Notes: a model not told the origin generated them from the sequence alone. Counted from the first letter of the stretch, positions 1 through 7,850 are shown. The stretch is 48,667 nucleotides of DNA from Candidatus Didemnitutus sp. (GCA_023701285.1 JAMPXH010000017.1:1-48667); one strand, 5' to 3'. Numbers and translations: made by a program.

Positions 1-177
1 AGCGGAGCGGGCGGGGGCGGACGCGGCGGCGGCCGGAGTGGACGGCGGCGCGAGCTCGGCCGGGGGGCGGGTCGCCGCGCGGCGCGGGGGGGCGGGCGAG
101 GCGGGCGGGAGCAGGAGCGTCAACGCACCCGCGACAACAAGCGCGAGGGCTGACAGGACGGCGGAGCGGAAGTGCAT
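1..177 (-). CDS. N-terminus of a secreted or anchored Pro/Ala-rich protein (cut by window edge)
   Basis: An open frame runs on the minus strand from an ATG at 177 to the left edge without a stop (59 codons). Its first residues, MHFRSAVLSALALVVAGA, look like a signal peptide or N-terminal anchor: one Arg, then a hydrophobic core of roughly 18 residues. After that the chain turns into a Pro/Ala/Arg-rich linker with no recognisable domain. The functional part lies outside the window, so the product is unknown. A single reading frame combining a plausible signal sequence with low-complexity linker is reasonable support, but high-GC DNA easily gives such open frames. Confidence 0.45.
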   Translation of the reverse strand, partial: MHFRSAVLSALALVVAGALTLLLPPASPAPPRRAATRPPAELAPPSTPAAAASAPARSA

Positions 178-276
178 CGGCGCCGCGCGGCAGCGAGGGC
201 GTCGCGCGGCATTCCGGCAATCTGCCGCAACGCGTCCGGGCGGGAAAGCGCAAACCCGCGGGGAAGGTGACGGTGC

Positions 277-313
277 GGAAAAAACAAAAAGCCCGCCGGG
301 GAAGCCGGCGGGC
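277..313 (-). terminator. Rho-independent terminator of the minus-strand PEP-CTERM gene
   Basis: A GCCCGCCGG / CCGGCGGGC stem with a GGAAG loop (291-313) is followed on the minus strand by a T-rich tract (277-290). It lies about 30 nt beyond the stop codon of the gene at 345-1052. Confidence 0.85.
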
Positions 314-344
314 CAGTGGTCGTTCTTACGGAAAGGGAGGCGGC

Positions 345-1052
345 TCAGCGGCGCGCCTGACGGCGGCGGTGCACCACGACACCTGCGAGCGCCAACGCGC
401 CGAAGATCGCCGCGTAGGTCGAGGGCTCGGGGATGGCGGTGACTGTGCCGTTAAGTTGCAAACCGTAGGCATCGTTTGCGGATGAAATGAACCCCCAGCC
501 GCCTGTATTGGTTTGCCCGGAAGCGTAGTAACGAAGCGTAATTGACGTCGTGGAACCGACGCTTTGGAGCGCGCTAACGCCTGAAAAGTCGAAGGTAGAT
601 GAACCGTTTCCGATTCGTGATGAAGGCGAGCCGATCAGCGTGAAGTTTGTTCCGTCGAGACTGTAGGCCCACTGCATCGATACACCCGGGGAAGCGGAGT
701 AACTGGTGGTGCCAGCAAAATTTGCGGCAATGCCCGAGAGAGAAAGCGTGTATCCGGTGTTCGCACGCACGACGACTTGGAAGTAGTCAGTATTGGCAGT
801 GGAGATGCCGTTATTTTGAAAACCTGTCGTGCGAAAAGAGTTTGTCGCTGAGCTAGCAGCGGCACCAGCTCCTCGTGTCAGAAGATTGAAACCACTGGTG
901 GTGTCCAAGTTCGCATTGGTGATTTCGCTCGACCATGTGGCAGGCGATTGAGAGCCACCGGTATAGAAATCGAAGGCCAAGATTTGAGCGTGTGTTGCCG
1001 TTGCTACGGCCGCAGCGATTCCGGCAATCGAAACAAGACGTTTCAGTTTCAT
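345..1052 (-). CDS. PEP-CTERM sorting domain protein
   Basis: The product is 235 residues and exported. It has a signal peptide (residues 1 to about 22, ending ATHA before QILAFDF), a beta-rich Ser/Thr/Gly/Asn-rich body of unknown function, and a C-terminal PEP-CTERM tag: IPEPSTYAA, a hydrophobic helix, then an Arg-rich tail (HRRRQARR). In other bacteria such tags are processed by an exosortase and the proteins reach the cell surface or matrix; no exosortase gene is in this window. I chose the ATG at 1052 because an upstream in-frame start would bury the signal peptide behind 18 non-signal residues. The gene is divergent from a second PEP-CTERM gene at 1264 whose tail is almost the same. The biological role of the body cannot be read from the sequence. 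Confidence 0.85.
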   Translation of the reverse strand: MKLKRLVSIAGIAAAVATATHAQILAFDFYTGGSQSPATWSSEITNANLDTTSGFNLLTRGAGAAASSATNSFRTTGFQNNGISTANTDYFQVVVRANTGYTLSLSGIAANFAGTTSYSASPGVSMQWAYSLDGTNFTLIGSPSSRIGNGSSTFDFSGVSALQSVGSTTSITLRYYASGQTNTGGWGFISSANDAYGLQLNGTVTAIPEPSTYAAIFGALALAGVVVHRRRQARR

Positions 1053-1263
1053 AGGGGGTAAGTTGGCGAGGTGCGTAGTGACTAGCAGCTCGCCCGCCAG
1101 AATCACGCCGTTTTTTGGCGCGACACATTCTTTTCACACAAAGGCGGCGGGTGCGCAGATGTTGCCAGCGGTTGGCAGGATTAGCGGGACTTGAAACGCA
1201 AATGTCACGGCTTGCGGCTTGCGCGTATGACGTGGGATTCCCAGTCTGCGCCCCACGCCCCCT
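1053..1263. promoter_or_regulatory. Divergent intergenic region between two PEP-CTERM genes
   Basis: This 211-nt spacer must hold promoters for both divergent genes. I see a short dyad, TGCCA-GCGGT-TGGCA (1163-1177), and a GGCTTGC repeat near 1210-1222, but no convincing -35/-10 pair. No reading frame here looks coding. Confidence 0.3.
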
Positions 1264-2100
1264 ATGACCAACACGACTCGTTCGCTCGTTTGCACCGTCC
1301 TCCTCGCGGGATTCGCACTCGTCTCGGCGCATGCGCAATCCGTCTATGAACCGTTCGCCTACACGAATGGCGATCCGCTGCCCGGTAAGGTCCTCGGTGG
1401 ATCCTACACTTGGAATTTCCAGAATTCCGGCACCGACGTCACGATCGCCAGCGGCAACCTGTCCGTGTCCGGCCTCGCGGCTCCGACCGGCAGCTCGGCT
1501 TCGCTGCCGGGCGGCAATTTCAAAGAGGCGGTCCTGCCCTTCACGACCACGCCGGTGAGCAGCGGCACGATTTTCTACTCGTTTGCGTTCAACCTCTCGA
1601 GTTTGCCGACGGCGACGGCTTACAGCTTCGGCTTCAACAGCAGCACGAGCTTCGCGTCGACCATCTGGCTGCAAGCCAGCGGCGGCGGCTACGTGATCGG
1701 CCTCTCCAATCGCAGCTCCGGCTCGACGCCGGTCTATGACTCGACCGTGTTCGCGACGGGCACGACGGTGTTCATCGTGGGCAGCTACGAATTCGTCAGC
1801 GGCACGGCCAACGACGTCTCGAAGCTCTGGATCAACCCGTCGTCCGCGACGTTCGACGATCTCGCGGTCCCGTCCGCGGCGCTGACCTCCACGGGCGGCA
1901 CCGACATGACGAGCATCAACTCCTTCCTCATCCGCGGCGCCACCGGCTCGCCGGCCGGCACCTTCGATGAGCTGCGCATCGGCACGACCTGGGCGGCGGT
2001 GACCCCGGCCGCCATCCCCGAGCCGTCGACCTACGCCGCGCTCCTCGGCGCGCTCGCCCTCGCGGGCGTGATGCTGCGTCGCCGCTCCCGTCTCGCCTGA
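1264..2100 (+). CDS. PEP-CTERM sorting domain protein
   Basis: A 278-residue exported protein. It opens with a signal peptide (cleavage probably after SAHA, about residue 24). The body is rich in Ser, Thr and Gly and resembles the jelly-roll-like bodies common in PEP-CTERM proteins, with no catalytic motif I recognise. The C-terminus is a PEP-CTERM tag: IPEPSTYAALLGALALAGV, then RRRSRLA. The tag matches that of the divergent neighbour at 345-1052 nearly residue for residue, so both probably use the same exosortase, encoded elsewhere. The likely fate is the cell surface or extracellular matrix. Specific function is unknown. Confidence 0.87.
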   Translation: MTNTTRSLVCTVLLAGFALVSAHAQSVYEPFAYTNGDPLPGKVLGGSYTWNFQNSGTDVTIASGNLSVSGLAAPTGSSASLPGGNFKEAVLPFTTTPVSSGTIFYSFAFNLSSLPTATAYSFGFNSSTSFASTIWLQASGGGYVIGLSNRSSGSTPVYDSTVFATGTTVFIVGSYEFVSGTANDVSKLWINPSSATFDDLAVPSAALTSTGGTDMTSINSFLIRGATGSPAGTFDELRIGTTWAAVTPAAIPEPSTYAALLGALALAGVMLRRRSRLA

Positions 2101-2132
2101 TCGTTCCCCTGGGGCCCGTCCGGGCCTGAAAC

Positions 2133-2158
2133 GCGCCGGCTTTCCCCGCGGCCGGCGC
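2133..2158 (+). terminator. GC-rich hairpin after the PEP-CTERM gene
   Basis: GCGCCGGC (2133-2140) pairs with GCCGGCGC (2151-2158) about 30 nt past the stop codon at 2100. The T-run that would make a textbook terminator is poor (only a short CCTTTCCC tract follows), so the call is tentative. Confidence 0.4.
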
Positions 2159-2172
2159 GAACGTCCTTTCCC

Positions 2173-5100
2173 ATGCACACCTCCTCCTCGCGCGCGACGT
2201 GGTCGCGGGCGCTTGTCCTCCCGTCCCGTTCCCTGTCCGCGCGGTTCGCGCGGGCCCTGGCCTGGGCCCTGTTGCCCGTCGTGGTGCTCTTCGCCGTGCT
2301 CGGCGCGGAAGCGAAGATCGGCGCGCAATACCAGCTGCTGCTCGGCAACCCGAGCAACGCCGTCACCGACGCGGCGGTGAAGAACAACTACCTGATCGTG
2401 CGCGACCAGTTCGCGATCAGCTACAACGACTCGCTGGGCCAGCCGAACTGGGTGAGCTGGAACCTGACGAGCGAGGACCGGGGGAGCTCCGGCCGCACGG
2501 ATGCGTGGTCCGCGGACCCGTTGCTGCCGGCCGGTTTCTACCGCGTGCAGCCGACCGATTACAACGACCCCGGCCTGAGCCGCGGCCACATGTGCCCCTC
2601 GGCCGACCGCACCGTCACGGCGGCGGACAACACGTTCACCTTCCTGATGTCGAACATGGTGCCGCAGACCTCGCACAACAACGGCGGTGTCTGGAACAAC
2701 TTCGAGATCGAGACGCGCAACATCGCCGCGGCCGGCAACGAGGTGCTCGTCATCTCCGGCCCGAGCGGCTTCGACGGCCGCCGCATCGCCAGCGGCGTCG
2801 CCGCGATCCCCAGTTACGTGTGGAAGGTCGTCGTCGTCGTGCCCGTGGGCGCGACCCCGGTCACGGAGCGCATCACCACCAACACGCGCGTCATCGCCAT
2901 CAAGGTGCCCAACGTCACCTCCGGCCTGAGCGACGACTGGCGCACCTACCTCACGAGCGTGAACCAGATCCAGCAGGACACGGGCCTGACCTTCTTCACC
3001 GCGTTGCCGGCGCAGGTCGCCTCCGTGCTCCGCACGATGATCGACGGCCAGCCGGTGGTCGGCGCGCCCGTGATCGAGACGAACCCGGCGGATCAATCCG
3101 TCGCGGCGGGCGGCTCGGTGACGTTCTCCGTCACCGCTTCGGGCAACGCCCCGCTGACCTACCAGTGGACCTTCGAGGGTGAGGCGATCGCGAACGCCAC
3201 CTCCGCCACGCTCACGCTGAACAACGTCCAGCTCGAGCACATGGGCAGCTACCGCGTGGTCGTGACCAACAGCGTCTCCACCGCCACCAGCAACCCCGCG
3301 CTGCTCACCGTCACGGGTGTCGCGCCGGTGTTCCTGAACGAGCCGATGTCGCAGACCGCCAACGCGGGCACCAACGTGGTGTTCAGCGCGCTGGCCGGCG
3401 GCTCGCCCACGCTCACCTACCAGTGGCGCAAGGGCGGCGTGCCGATCGAGGGCGCCACCGGCGCCACGCTCACGCTCACCAACGTGCAGGCCGCCGCCGC
3501 GGGCGACTACGACGTCGTGGCCACCAACTCCGCCGGCTCCGCCACCGGCGGCCCCGCGAGCCTCGAGGTCACCCCGAGCGCGCCGGTGATCCTCACGCAG
3601 CCCGCCACGACCAGCGTCGGCCTCAACGGCACGGTCACCTTCACCGTCGCCGCGATCGGCACCGAGCCGCTCGCCTACGTCTGGCGCAAGGGCGGCGTGC
3701 CGATCGAGGGCAACGCCTCCGCCACCACGGCCACCCTCGTGCTCGCCAACGTCGACGCGTCCGCCGTCGGCTCCTACGACGTCGTCCTCACCAACTCTGT
3801 CGGCACCGTCACCAGCGCCGCCGCGGGGCTGACGATCAGCTCGTTCAGCAACGGCGCGCTCAACTACACCGGCGGCACCTACGCGCAGAACTTCGACACG
3901 CTCACCGGCACGCACGGTTACGATTCCGACACCGCGGTGTCCATCGCCGGCAACGGTCCCTTCCAGCTCACCGCCGCGCCCTTCAACGGCGCCGAGATGG
4001 GCGCGTGGTGGATGACCAAATACGACGGCACCGGCGCCAACGCCCGCTACAAGATCGACAACGGTTCCGCCGTGAACGGCGCCATCTACTCCTTCGGCAC
4101 CATCGGCGCGGCGGACCGCGCCCTCGGCTCCGTCGGCAGCGGCTCCACGCGGTCGCGCTTCGGGATGATCCTGAACAACAACTCCGGCCAGACGCTCACC
4201 GAGTTCACCGTCACCTACGTCGGCGAGCAGTGGCGCGAGGGCAACAGCAACGCCAACACCCTGGCGTTCTCCTACGCCGTCGACGCCGCCGACCTCAACA
4301 CCGGCTCCTTCGTCTCCGTCGCCGCGCTCAACTTCACCGCCCCGGTGAACAACCCGGTCGACACCACCGGCGCCGTGCTCGACGGCAACGCCGCCGCCAA
4401 CCGCCGCACCGTCACCGGCACCGTCACCGGCCTCGTCTGGCCCGCCGGCACGCGCCTCGTGCTGCGCTGGACGGACGCCGACGACATCAACAACGACGAC
4501 GGCCTCGCGATCGACGACTTCGTGTTCACCGCCGCCAACGCCGGCCCGGTCGCGCCCGCCGTCGTCAGCACGACACCCGCTGCCGACGCCACGGGCATCT
4601 CGCCCGCGCAGCCGATCACGGTGACCTTCAACCAGCCGGTGACGCTCGCCGCGGATTGGTTCACCCTCACCAGCGCCACGCAGGGCGCGCTCGCCGCGAC
4701 CGTCAGCGGCGGCCCCACGACCTACACGATCACGCCGACGGCCACGCTGCCCGTCTCCGACACGATCACGGTGAACCTCCTCGCCGCCCGCGTCACCGAG
4801 CAGGGCTCCGGCACGCTGACGATGAACGAGGATTACTCGTTCGCCTTCACCACCGTCGTGCCCGTCGCGCCGACGATCGCGACGCACCCCGCGCCGCAGA
4901 CCGTCACGCCCGGCGGCACCGCCACCTTCACCGTCGGCGTGAACGGCACCGCGCCCTTCAGCTACCAGTGGCGCAAGGGCGGCCAGAACCTCGCGGGCAA
5001 CGCTTCCGCCACCACGGCCACGCTCACGCTCACCAACGTGCAGGCCGTCGACGCCGGCAGCTACGACGTCGTCGTGTCCAACCTCGCCGGCAACGTGACG

Positions 5101-6093
5101 AGCAACGCCGCGCCGCTCACCGTCTCCACGACGGTCGCCAGCGCCATCAGCTGGAACTTCGGCCTTGCCACCTCGGCCACCGGCCAGGCCACGCCCACCT
5201 CCTCGCTTCCGGCGGGCGTCACCGGTGGCACGTGGACGCAGGGCAACAACAACGGCACGACCGCGATCGTGTTGAACAACGCGGTCTCGACGACCTACGC
5301 CGGCGCCAGCGGCGCGTGGAACGCCGCGGCCGCCGCGCGCGTGGGCGCCTACAACCCCGCGGCCGGCGGTTCGGCCTACTTCGAATTCACGCTCACGCCC
5401 GAGGCCGGGAAATACCTCGTGGTCACCGGCGTGGCCTTCGGCTCCCGCCGCACGAGCACCGGCCCGCAGGCCTACGCGTTCTACACGAGCGTGGACAACT
5501 ACACGACGCCCGTCGCTAGCGGCGCGCTCGGTGCGAGCACGGTGTGGACGTATTTCACGCCCGGCTTCGCCTCCGTCAGCGGCGCGCCCGGCACGCCCGT
5601 GACGTTCCGCCTCTTCGGCTTCAACGGCGCCGGCAGTGCCTCGATCGACACCGCCAACTGGCGCGTCGACGACTTCACGCTCAGCGTGGCCGTGGAGGCC
5701 GTGCCGCCGCCCAGCGGCTTCGGCACCTGGCTCGCGGAGCATTTCACGGAGCAGGAGCGCGCCGACCCGCAGATCAGCGGTCCGGACGCCAAGCTCACTC
5801 CCGACGGCCTCACCAACCTGATGAAATACGCGCTCGGCTTCGCCCCGCGCGGTCCGGTGGGCGCGTTGCCCGAGCCCGCGACGGCCGACAACGACTGGAC
5901 CTACACCTACACCCGCCCGAGCGAGCGCCCCGACCTCATCTACACGGTGCAGGTCTCGACGAACCTCGTCGACTGGAGCTCCGACGGCGTGGAGCACGTG
6001 CAGGTCGCGATTGCGGACGGACAGGAGACGTGGCGCGCCCGGCACGCGGGTGGCGCCAAGCTCTTCTTCCGCCTGAAAGTCGAGCGGCCTTGA
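2173..6093 (+). CDS. Secreted DNA/RNA non-specific endonuclease with Ig-like repeats and C-terminal module
   Basis: A 1306-residue exported protein. Residues about 28-48 form a long hydrophobic signal or anchor. The nuclease domain (about 50-290) is of the NUC1/EndoG beta-beta-alpha-metal type: SRGHM near residues 136-140 corresponds to the family's DRGH motif with its catalytic His, and HNNGGVWNNFE near 168-178 supplies the metal-binding Asn and Glu. Then come three Ig-like domains (about 297-380, 383-466, 469-556), each with a YQW- or YVW-type core and a G-D/S-Y motif. A beta-rich region (557-795), an SbsA-type Ig domain (about 796-895), a fourth Ig domain (about 896-986) and another beta-rich domain (to about 1175) follow. 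The last 130 residues form a module also found at the end of the peptidase at 29799. Expected role: extracellular or surface-bound nucleic acid degradation for nutrient uptake. The Ig repeats probably act as spacers or adhesion units. That the first motif residue is Ser and not Asp is a variation seen in bacterial members. Confidence 0.88.
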   Translation: MHTSSSRATWSRALVLPSRSLSARFARALAWALLPVVVLFAVLGAEAKIGAQYQLLLGNPSNAVTDAAVKNNYLIVRDQFAISYNDSLGQPNWVSWNLTSEDRGSSGRTDAWSADPLLPAGFYRVQPTDYNDPGLSRGHMCPSADRTVTAADNTFTFLMSNMVPQTSHNNGGVWNNFEIETRNIAAAGNEVLVISGPSGFDGRRIASGVAAIPSYVWKVVVVVPVGATPVTERITTNTRVIAIKVPNVTSGLSDDWRTYLTSVNQIQQDTGLTFFTALPAQVASVLRTMIDGQPVVGAPVIETNPADQSVAAGGSVTFSVTASGNAPLTYQWTFEGEAIANATSATLTLNNVQLEHMGSYRVVVTNSVSTATSNPALLTVTGVAPVFLNEPMSQTANAGTNVVFSALAGGSPTLTYQWRKGGVPIEGATGATLTLTNVQAAAAGDYDVVATNSAGSATGGPASLEVTPSAPVILTQPATTSVGLNGTVTFTVAAIGTEPLAYVWRKGGVPIEGNASATTATLVLANVDASAVGSYDVVLTNSVGTVTSAAAGLTISSFSNGALNYTGGTYAQNFDTLTGTHGYDSDTAVSIAGNGPFQLTAAPFNGAEMGAWWMTKYDGTGANARYKIDNGSAVNGAIYSFGTIGAADRALGSVGSGSTRSRFGMILNNNSGQTLTEFTVTYVGEQWREGNSNANTLAFSYAVDAADLNTGSFVSVAALNFTAPVNNPVDTTGAVLDGNAAANRRTVTGTVTGLVWPAGTRLVLRWTDADDINNDDGLAIDDFVFTAANAGPVAPAVVSTTPAADATGISPAQPITVTFNQPVTLAADWFTLTSATQGALAATVSGGPTTYTITPTATLPVSDTITVNLLAARVTEQGSGTLTMNEDYSFAFTTVVPVAPTIATHPAPQTVTPGGTATFTVGVNGTAPFSYQWRKGGQNLAGNASATTATLTLTNVQAVDAGSYDVVVSNLAGNVTSNAAPLTVSTTVASAISWNFGLATSATGQATPTSSLPAGVTGGTWTQGNNNGTTAIVLNNAVSTTYAGASGAWNAAAAARVGAYNPAAGGSAYFEFTLTPEAGKYLVVTGVAFGSRRTSTGPQAYAFYTSVDNYTTPVASGALGASTVWTYFTPGFASVSGAPGTPVTFRLFGFNGAGSASIDTANWRVDDFTLSVAVEAVPPPSGFGTWLAEHFTEQERADPQISGPDAKLTPDGLTNLMKYALGFAPRGPVGALPEPATADNDWTYTYTRPSERPDLIYTVQVSTNLVDWSSDGVEHVQVAIADGQETWRARHAGGAKLFFRLKVERP

Positions 6094-6096
6094 ACG

Positions 6097-6120
6097 CGGC
6101 GCGGCGATCGCGCCGCGCCG
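6097..6120 (+). terminator. Perfect 10-bp hairpin just after the nuclease stop codon
   Basis: CGGCGCGGCG (6097-6106) pairs perfectly with CGCCGCGCCG (6111-6120) around an ATCG loop, three bases after the stop codon ending at 6093. No U-tract follows, so it may work as a Rho-assisted or RNA-protecting hairpin and not as an intrinsic terminator. Confidence 0.45.
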
Positions 6121-6125
6121 GTTGA

Positions 6126-6555
6126 GGTTGAACGTTGAGATTTAACCAGCCCGGCGCGCGGGCGGGGCGATGATTCCCCGCTCCGCGCGGTCCGGCTGGC
6201 GCGCGTCCGCCGGAGGCAAAGGATGCCTGCGCGGCCCCGGGGCGGTTGAAATATACGCGAGCCGTCCGCGCGTGGCGGTCGGGACGACCGCCGCTACCAC
6301 TCCCAGCAGAACGGGAACAGGGGGCAGTCCGACTGCTCTTGCCGGCCCGATCGATTTTCCGCCGGTAGGGCGAGTCGTCCCCGACGAGCCGCGCATCGTT
6401 CTCGCACGGCGGATTGGCCGTGCGGCCTCCTCACCACGGTCGGTTGCCGGGAACCCAGGGCGGTTGGGGACAATCGCCCCCACCGAGGCGGCGTGGGGTG
6501 GGGAGAGACCAGCGTTGACTCCCGCCCGCATCGGCCAACCCTGCGGACTGGTTTT
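6126..6555. other. 430-nt noncoding stretch packed with hairpins, upstream of tRNA-Pro
   Basis: No credible gene is present. The stretch holds several short inverted repeats: 6274-6292 (GGCGGTC/GACCGCC, loop GGGAC), 6324-6336 (GCAGT/ACTGC), 6374-6385 (GTCG/CGAC, loop TCCC), 6404-6423 (GCACGGC/GCCGTGC) and 6451-6484 (a dispersed hairpin). A TTGACT (6515-6520) could be the -35 of the tRNA promoter, but I see no good -10. Confidence 0.6.
6451..6484 (-). repeat. Dispersed hairpin repeat, copy 1
   Basis: Read on the minus strand it starts GGTGGGGGCGATTGTCCCC and ends CCGCCCTGGGTTC. The same element occurs at 8505-8538 and 13808-13840 on the plus strand. All three have an inverted-repeat core with a GTCCC loop and the same flanks GGTGGG and CCTGGGTT. 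This copy has one mismatch in the stem. Confidence 0.75.
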
Positions 6556-6632
6556 CGGGGTGTAGCTTAGCCTGGTAGAGCGCCTGGTTTGGGACCAGGA
6601 GGTCGCAGGTTCGAATCCTGTCGCCCCGACCA
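6556..6632 (+). tRNA. tRNA-Pro (anticodon UGG)
   Basis: A full 77-nt cloverleaf with encoded CCA end. The acceptor stem is CGGGGTG/CGCCCCG with one G-U pair. The anticodon stem CCTGG/CCAGG encloses the loop TTTGGGA, giving anticodon TGG, which reads proline codons CCN. The T-arm is GCAGG-TTCGAAT-CCTGT. Discriminator A precedes CCA. The gene stands alone, not in a tRNA cluster, and its 3' end is partly duplicated about 128 bp downstream. Confidence 0.96.
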
Positions 6633-6704
6633 TTTTCCCAAGGTCCAAGTCTGCGTGGTTGGACTCCCCATTCGGGAGGTTGACGCACCGGTCGTTAGTC
6701 TTGT

Positions 6705-6763
6705 TCGCCGCAGGCGAGTCCGAACCAGCCGCAGGCTGGCAAGTCCTGCCGCCCCGACCATTT
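6705..6763 (+). repeat. Two GCA-loop hairpins and a partial copy of the tRNA-Pro 3' end
   Basis: TCGCC-GCA-GGCGA (6705-6717) and CCAGCC-GCA-GGCTGG (6725-6739) are successive small hairpins. The segment 6744-6763 then repeats the last part of the tRNA gene and its first downstream bases (6616-6635) with 19 of 20 bases identical. The T-stem sequence GCAGG also recurs at 6731-6735, but with a 9-nt loop in place of 7. It is not a functional tRNA. It could be a scar of site-specific integration at the tRNA or a retrotransposed tRNA fragment. Confidence 0.6.
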
Positions 6764-6783
6764 GTCGCCCCGCGGCCTCAGGC

Positions 6784-6908
6784 GGACTCATGCAGTTGGA
6801 CGCGATTCCCGACTGATGAGCTCCTGACCATGGGGTGGTCGCCGCTGTCCCAGCGGCGACCGGCGTCGGTAGGGACACCGACGCCCACCTCCGGCATGAT
6901 CCCGGCTC
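6784..6908 (+). repeat. 125-bp dispersed intergenic repeat with twin hairpins, copy A
   Basis: This segment aligns without gaps to 48520-48644, with 10 mismatches by my count (about 92% identity). It contains two adjacent 9-bp hairpins: GTCGCCGCT/AGCGGCGAC (6838-6860, loop GTCCC) and GGCGTCGGT/ACCGACGCC (6862-6885, loop AGGGAC). The two loops are complementary. Both copies lie between genes, and neither contains a reading frame. Confidence 0.85.
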
Positions 6909-6976
6909 AGGCGGCACGGGGGGCCGGCAGAGCAAGAAATGAGGCGTGGAGAGCGGGAAGTGTGAACAAATGCTTC

Positions 6977-7005
6977 TTGCGTCACCTTGTGGCGGCACCT
7001 AAAAA
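6977..7005 (+). promoter_or_regulatory. Possible sigma70-type promoter of the LysM gene
   Basis: TTGCGT (6977-6982), a 17-nt spacer, and TAAAAA (7000-7005) lie 22 nt upstream of the ATG at 7028. Each hexamer is only a partial match (3 and 4 of 6), so this is a weak call. Confidence 0.3.
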
Positions 7006-7027
7006 GCCCGTCTCACTCTTTTAATCC

Positions 7028-7561
7028 ATGGATACTCTTTCTCGGGACAGTAACTCCGGCAGCGGCGGCATCTTGCCGGTCGCGGGCCTTATCGCGGCCG
7101 CTGGCGCCCTCATTCTCGCCATCGTCGCCCTTGTTCAGCTGAACAAGGTCAAGGCCACCGTCGCCTCGCAGGCCGACGAGATCGCCAAGATCGCCACGAT
7201 CGAGAACGAAGTCCGCTCTTCCGCCGCGAAGTCCGAGTCCGATCTCAAGAATCTCCGCGACGGCATCCAGACCGCCCTCAACCAGGTCGGCACCGAGATG
7301 GTCTCGCTCCGCGCCCAGGTCGCGAAGGTCGAGGAAGACATGAAGAAGAAGCCGGCTCCGGCCGCCGCCAAGGGTGGCGCCGCCGCGGCGCCCACCGGCG
7401 TGCGCAACGCCGACGGCACCTACACGATCGCTGCGGGTGACACGCTCGCGAAGGTCGCGAAGAAGTTCGGCGTCTCGCTGGACTCCATCCTCGCTGAGAA
7501 TCCCGGCATCGAGCCGAGCCGCCTCCGCGTCGGCCAGAAGGTCCGCCTCCCCGGTCGCTGA
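7028..7561 (+). CDS. Membrane-anchored LysM domain protein
   Basis: A 177-residue protein: a short polar N-terminus, one transmembrane helix (about 14-36), a helical and probably coiled-coil segment (about 37-105), an Ala/Pro/Lys linker, and one LysM domain (about 130-175, from TYTIAAGDTLAKVAKKFGV to the VGQKVRLP end). LysM modules bind the GlcNAc-containing backbone of peptidoglycan. The layout suggests an inner-membrane protein that reaches the cell wall through its coiled coil. It has no catalytic domain, so a structural or scaffolding role is likely. It is a single-gene unit with its own terminator directly downstream. Confidence 0.88.
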   Translation: MDTLSRDSNSGSGGILPVAGLIAAAGALILAIVALVQLNKVKATVASQADEIAKIATIENEVRSSAAKSESDLKNLRDGIQTALNQVGTEMVSLRAQVAKVEEDMKKKPAPAAAKGGAAAAPTGVRNADGTYTIAAGDTLAKVAKKFGVSLDSILAENPGIEPSRLRVGQKVRLPGR

Positions 7562-7584
7562 GCCGTCCGGCAAAACCAATTTCG

Positions 7585-7613
7585 AAAGCCTCCGCGCGAG
7601 CGGGGGCTTTTTT
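7585..7613 (+). terminator. Rho-independent terminator of the LysM gene
   Basis: AAAGCCTCCGC (7585-7595) pairs with GCGGGGGCTTT (7600-7610) with one G-U pair and a GCGA tetraloop, followed by a T-run to 7613. It starts 24 nt past the stop codon. Confidence 0.93.
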
Positions 7614-7671
7614 GTGCGCGGAGAGCGCGGCGAGTTGAGCAGGTGCCGCGCGCGGGAGTGATTTTCGACCC

Positions 7672-7740
7672 CGGATGACACGGATCACACGGATGAAGCC
7701 TACACGCCCCATCCGTCTCATCCGTGAAATCCGTGGTTCA
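7672..7740. repeat. Inverted pair of CCGTG/CACGG-rich short repeats
   Basis: The left arm (7672-7696) contains CGGATGACACGGATCACAC followed by GGATGA. The right arm (7710-7740) reads, on the opposite strand, CACGGATTTCACGGATGAG followed by ACGGATG. Both arms are built from a repeating (C)ACGGAT unit, so the pair forms an imperfect inverted repeat about 14 bp apart. Sequences of this type are common between genes in related genomes as I remember them. No function is evident. Confidence 0.5.
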
Positions 7741-7850
7741 TTTGCAACCGTTCCCTCGCGGCATCACCGCGCACGCGCACGCGCGCGGCACGTTCGACGC
7801 GCGCGAATTCCGGCGTGGAAATTTGCGCGGGGCTGCGCGAGCGTGAGCGC

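Noticed and set aside
1053-1263. A sigma54 (-24/-12) promoter between the PEP-CTERM genes
   Set aside because: GG and GC doublets exist, but not at the required 10-nt spacing on either strand.
853-6045. A 1730-codon open frame on the minus strand across the nuclease gene
   Set aside because: Its translation is Arg/Gly/Val/Asp-rich without domains, and it lies opposite a gene with clear nuclease and Ig motifs. Long antisense frames are expected at this GC content.
6705-6763. A second tRNA gene downstream of tRNA-Pro
   Set aside because: Only the T-arm and acceptor 3' part are present; no D-arm, anticodon arm or 5' acceptor strand can be found.
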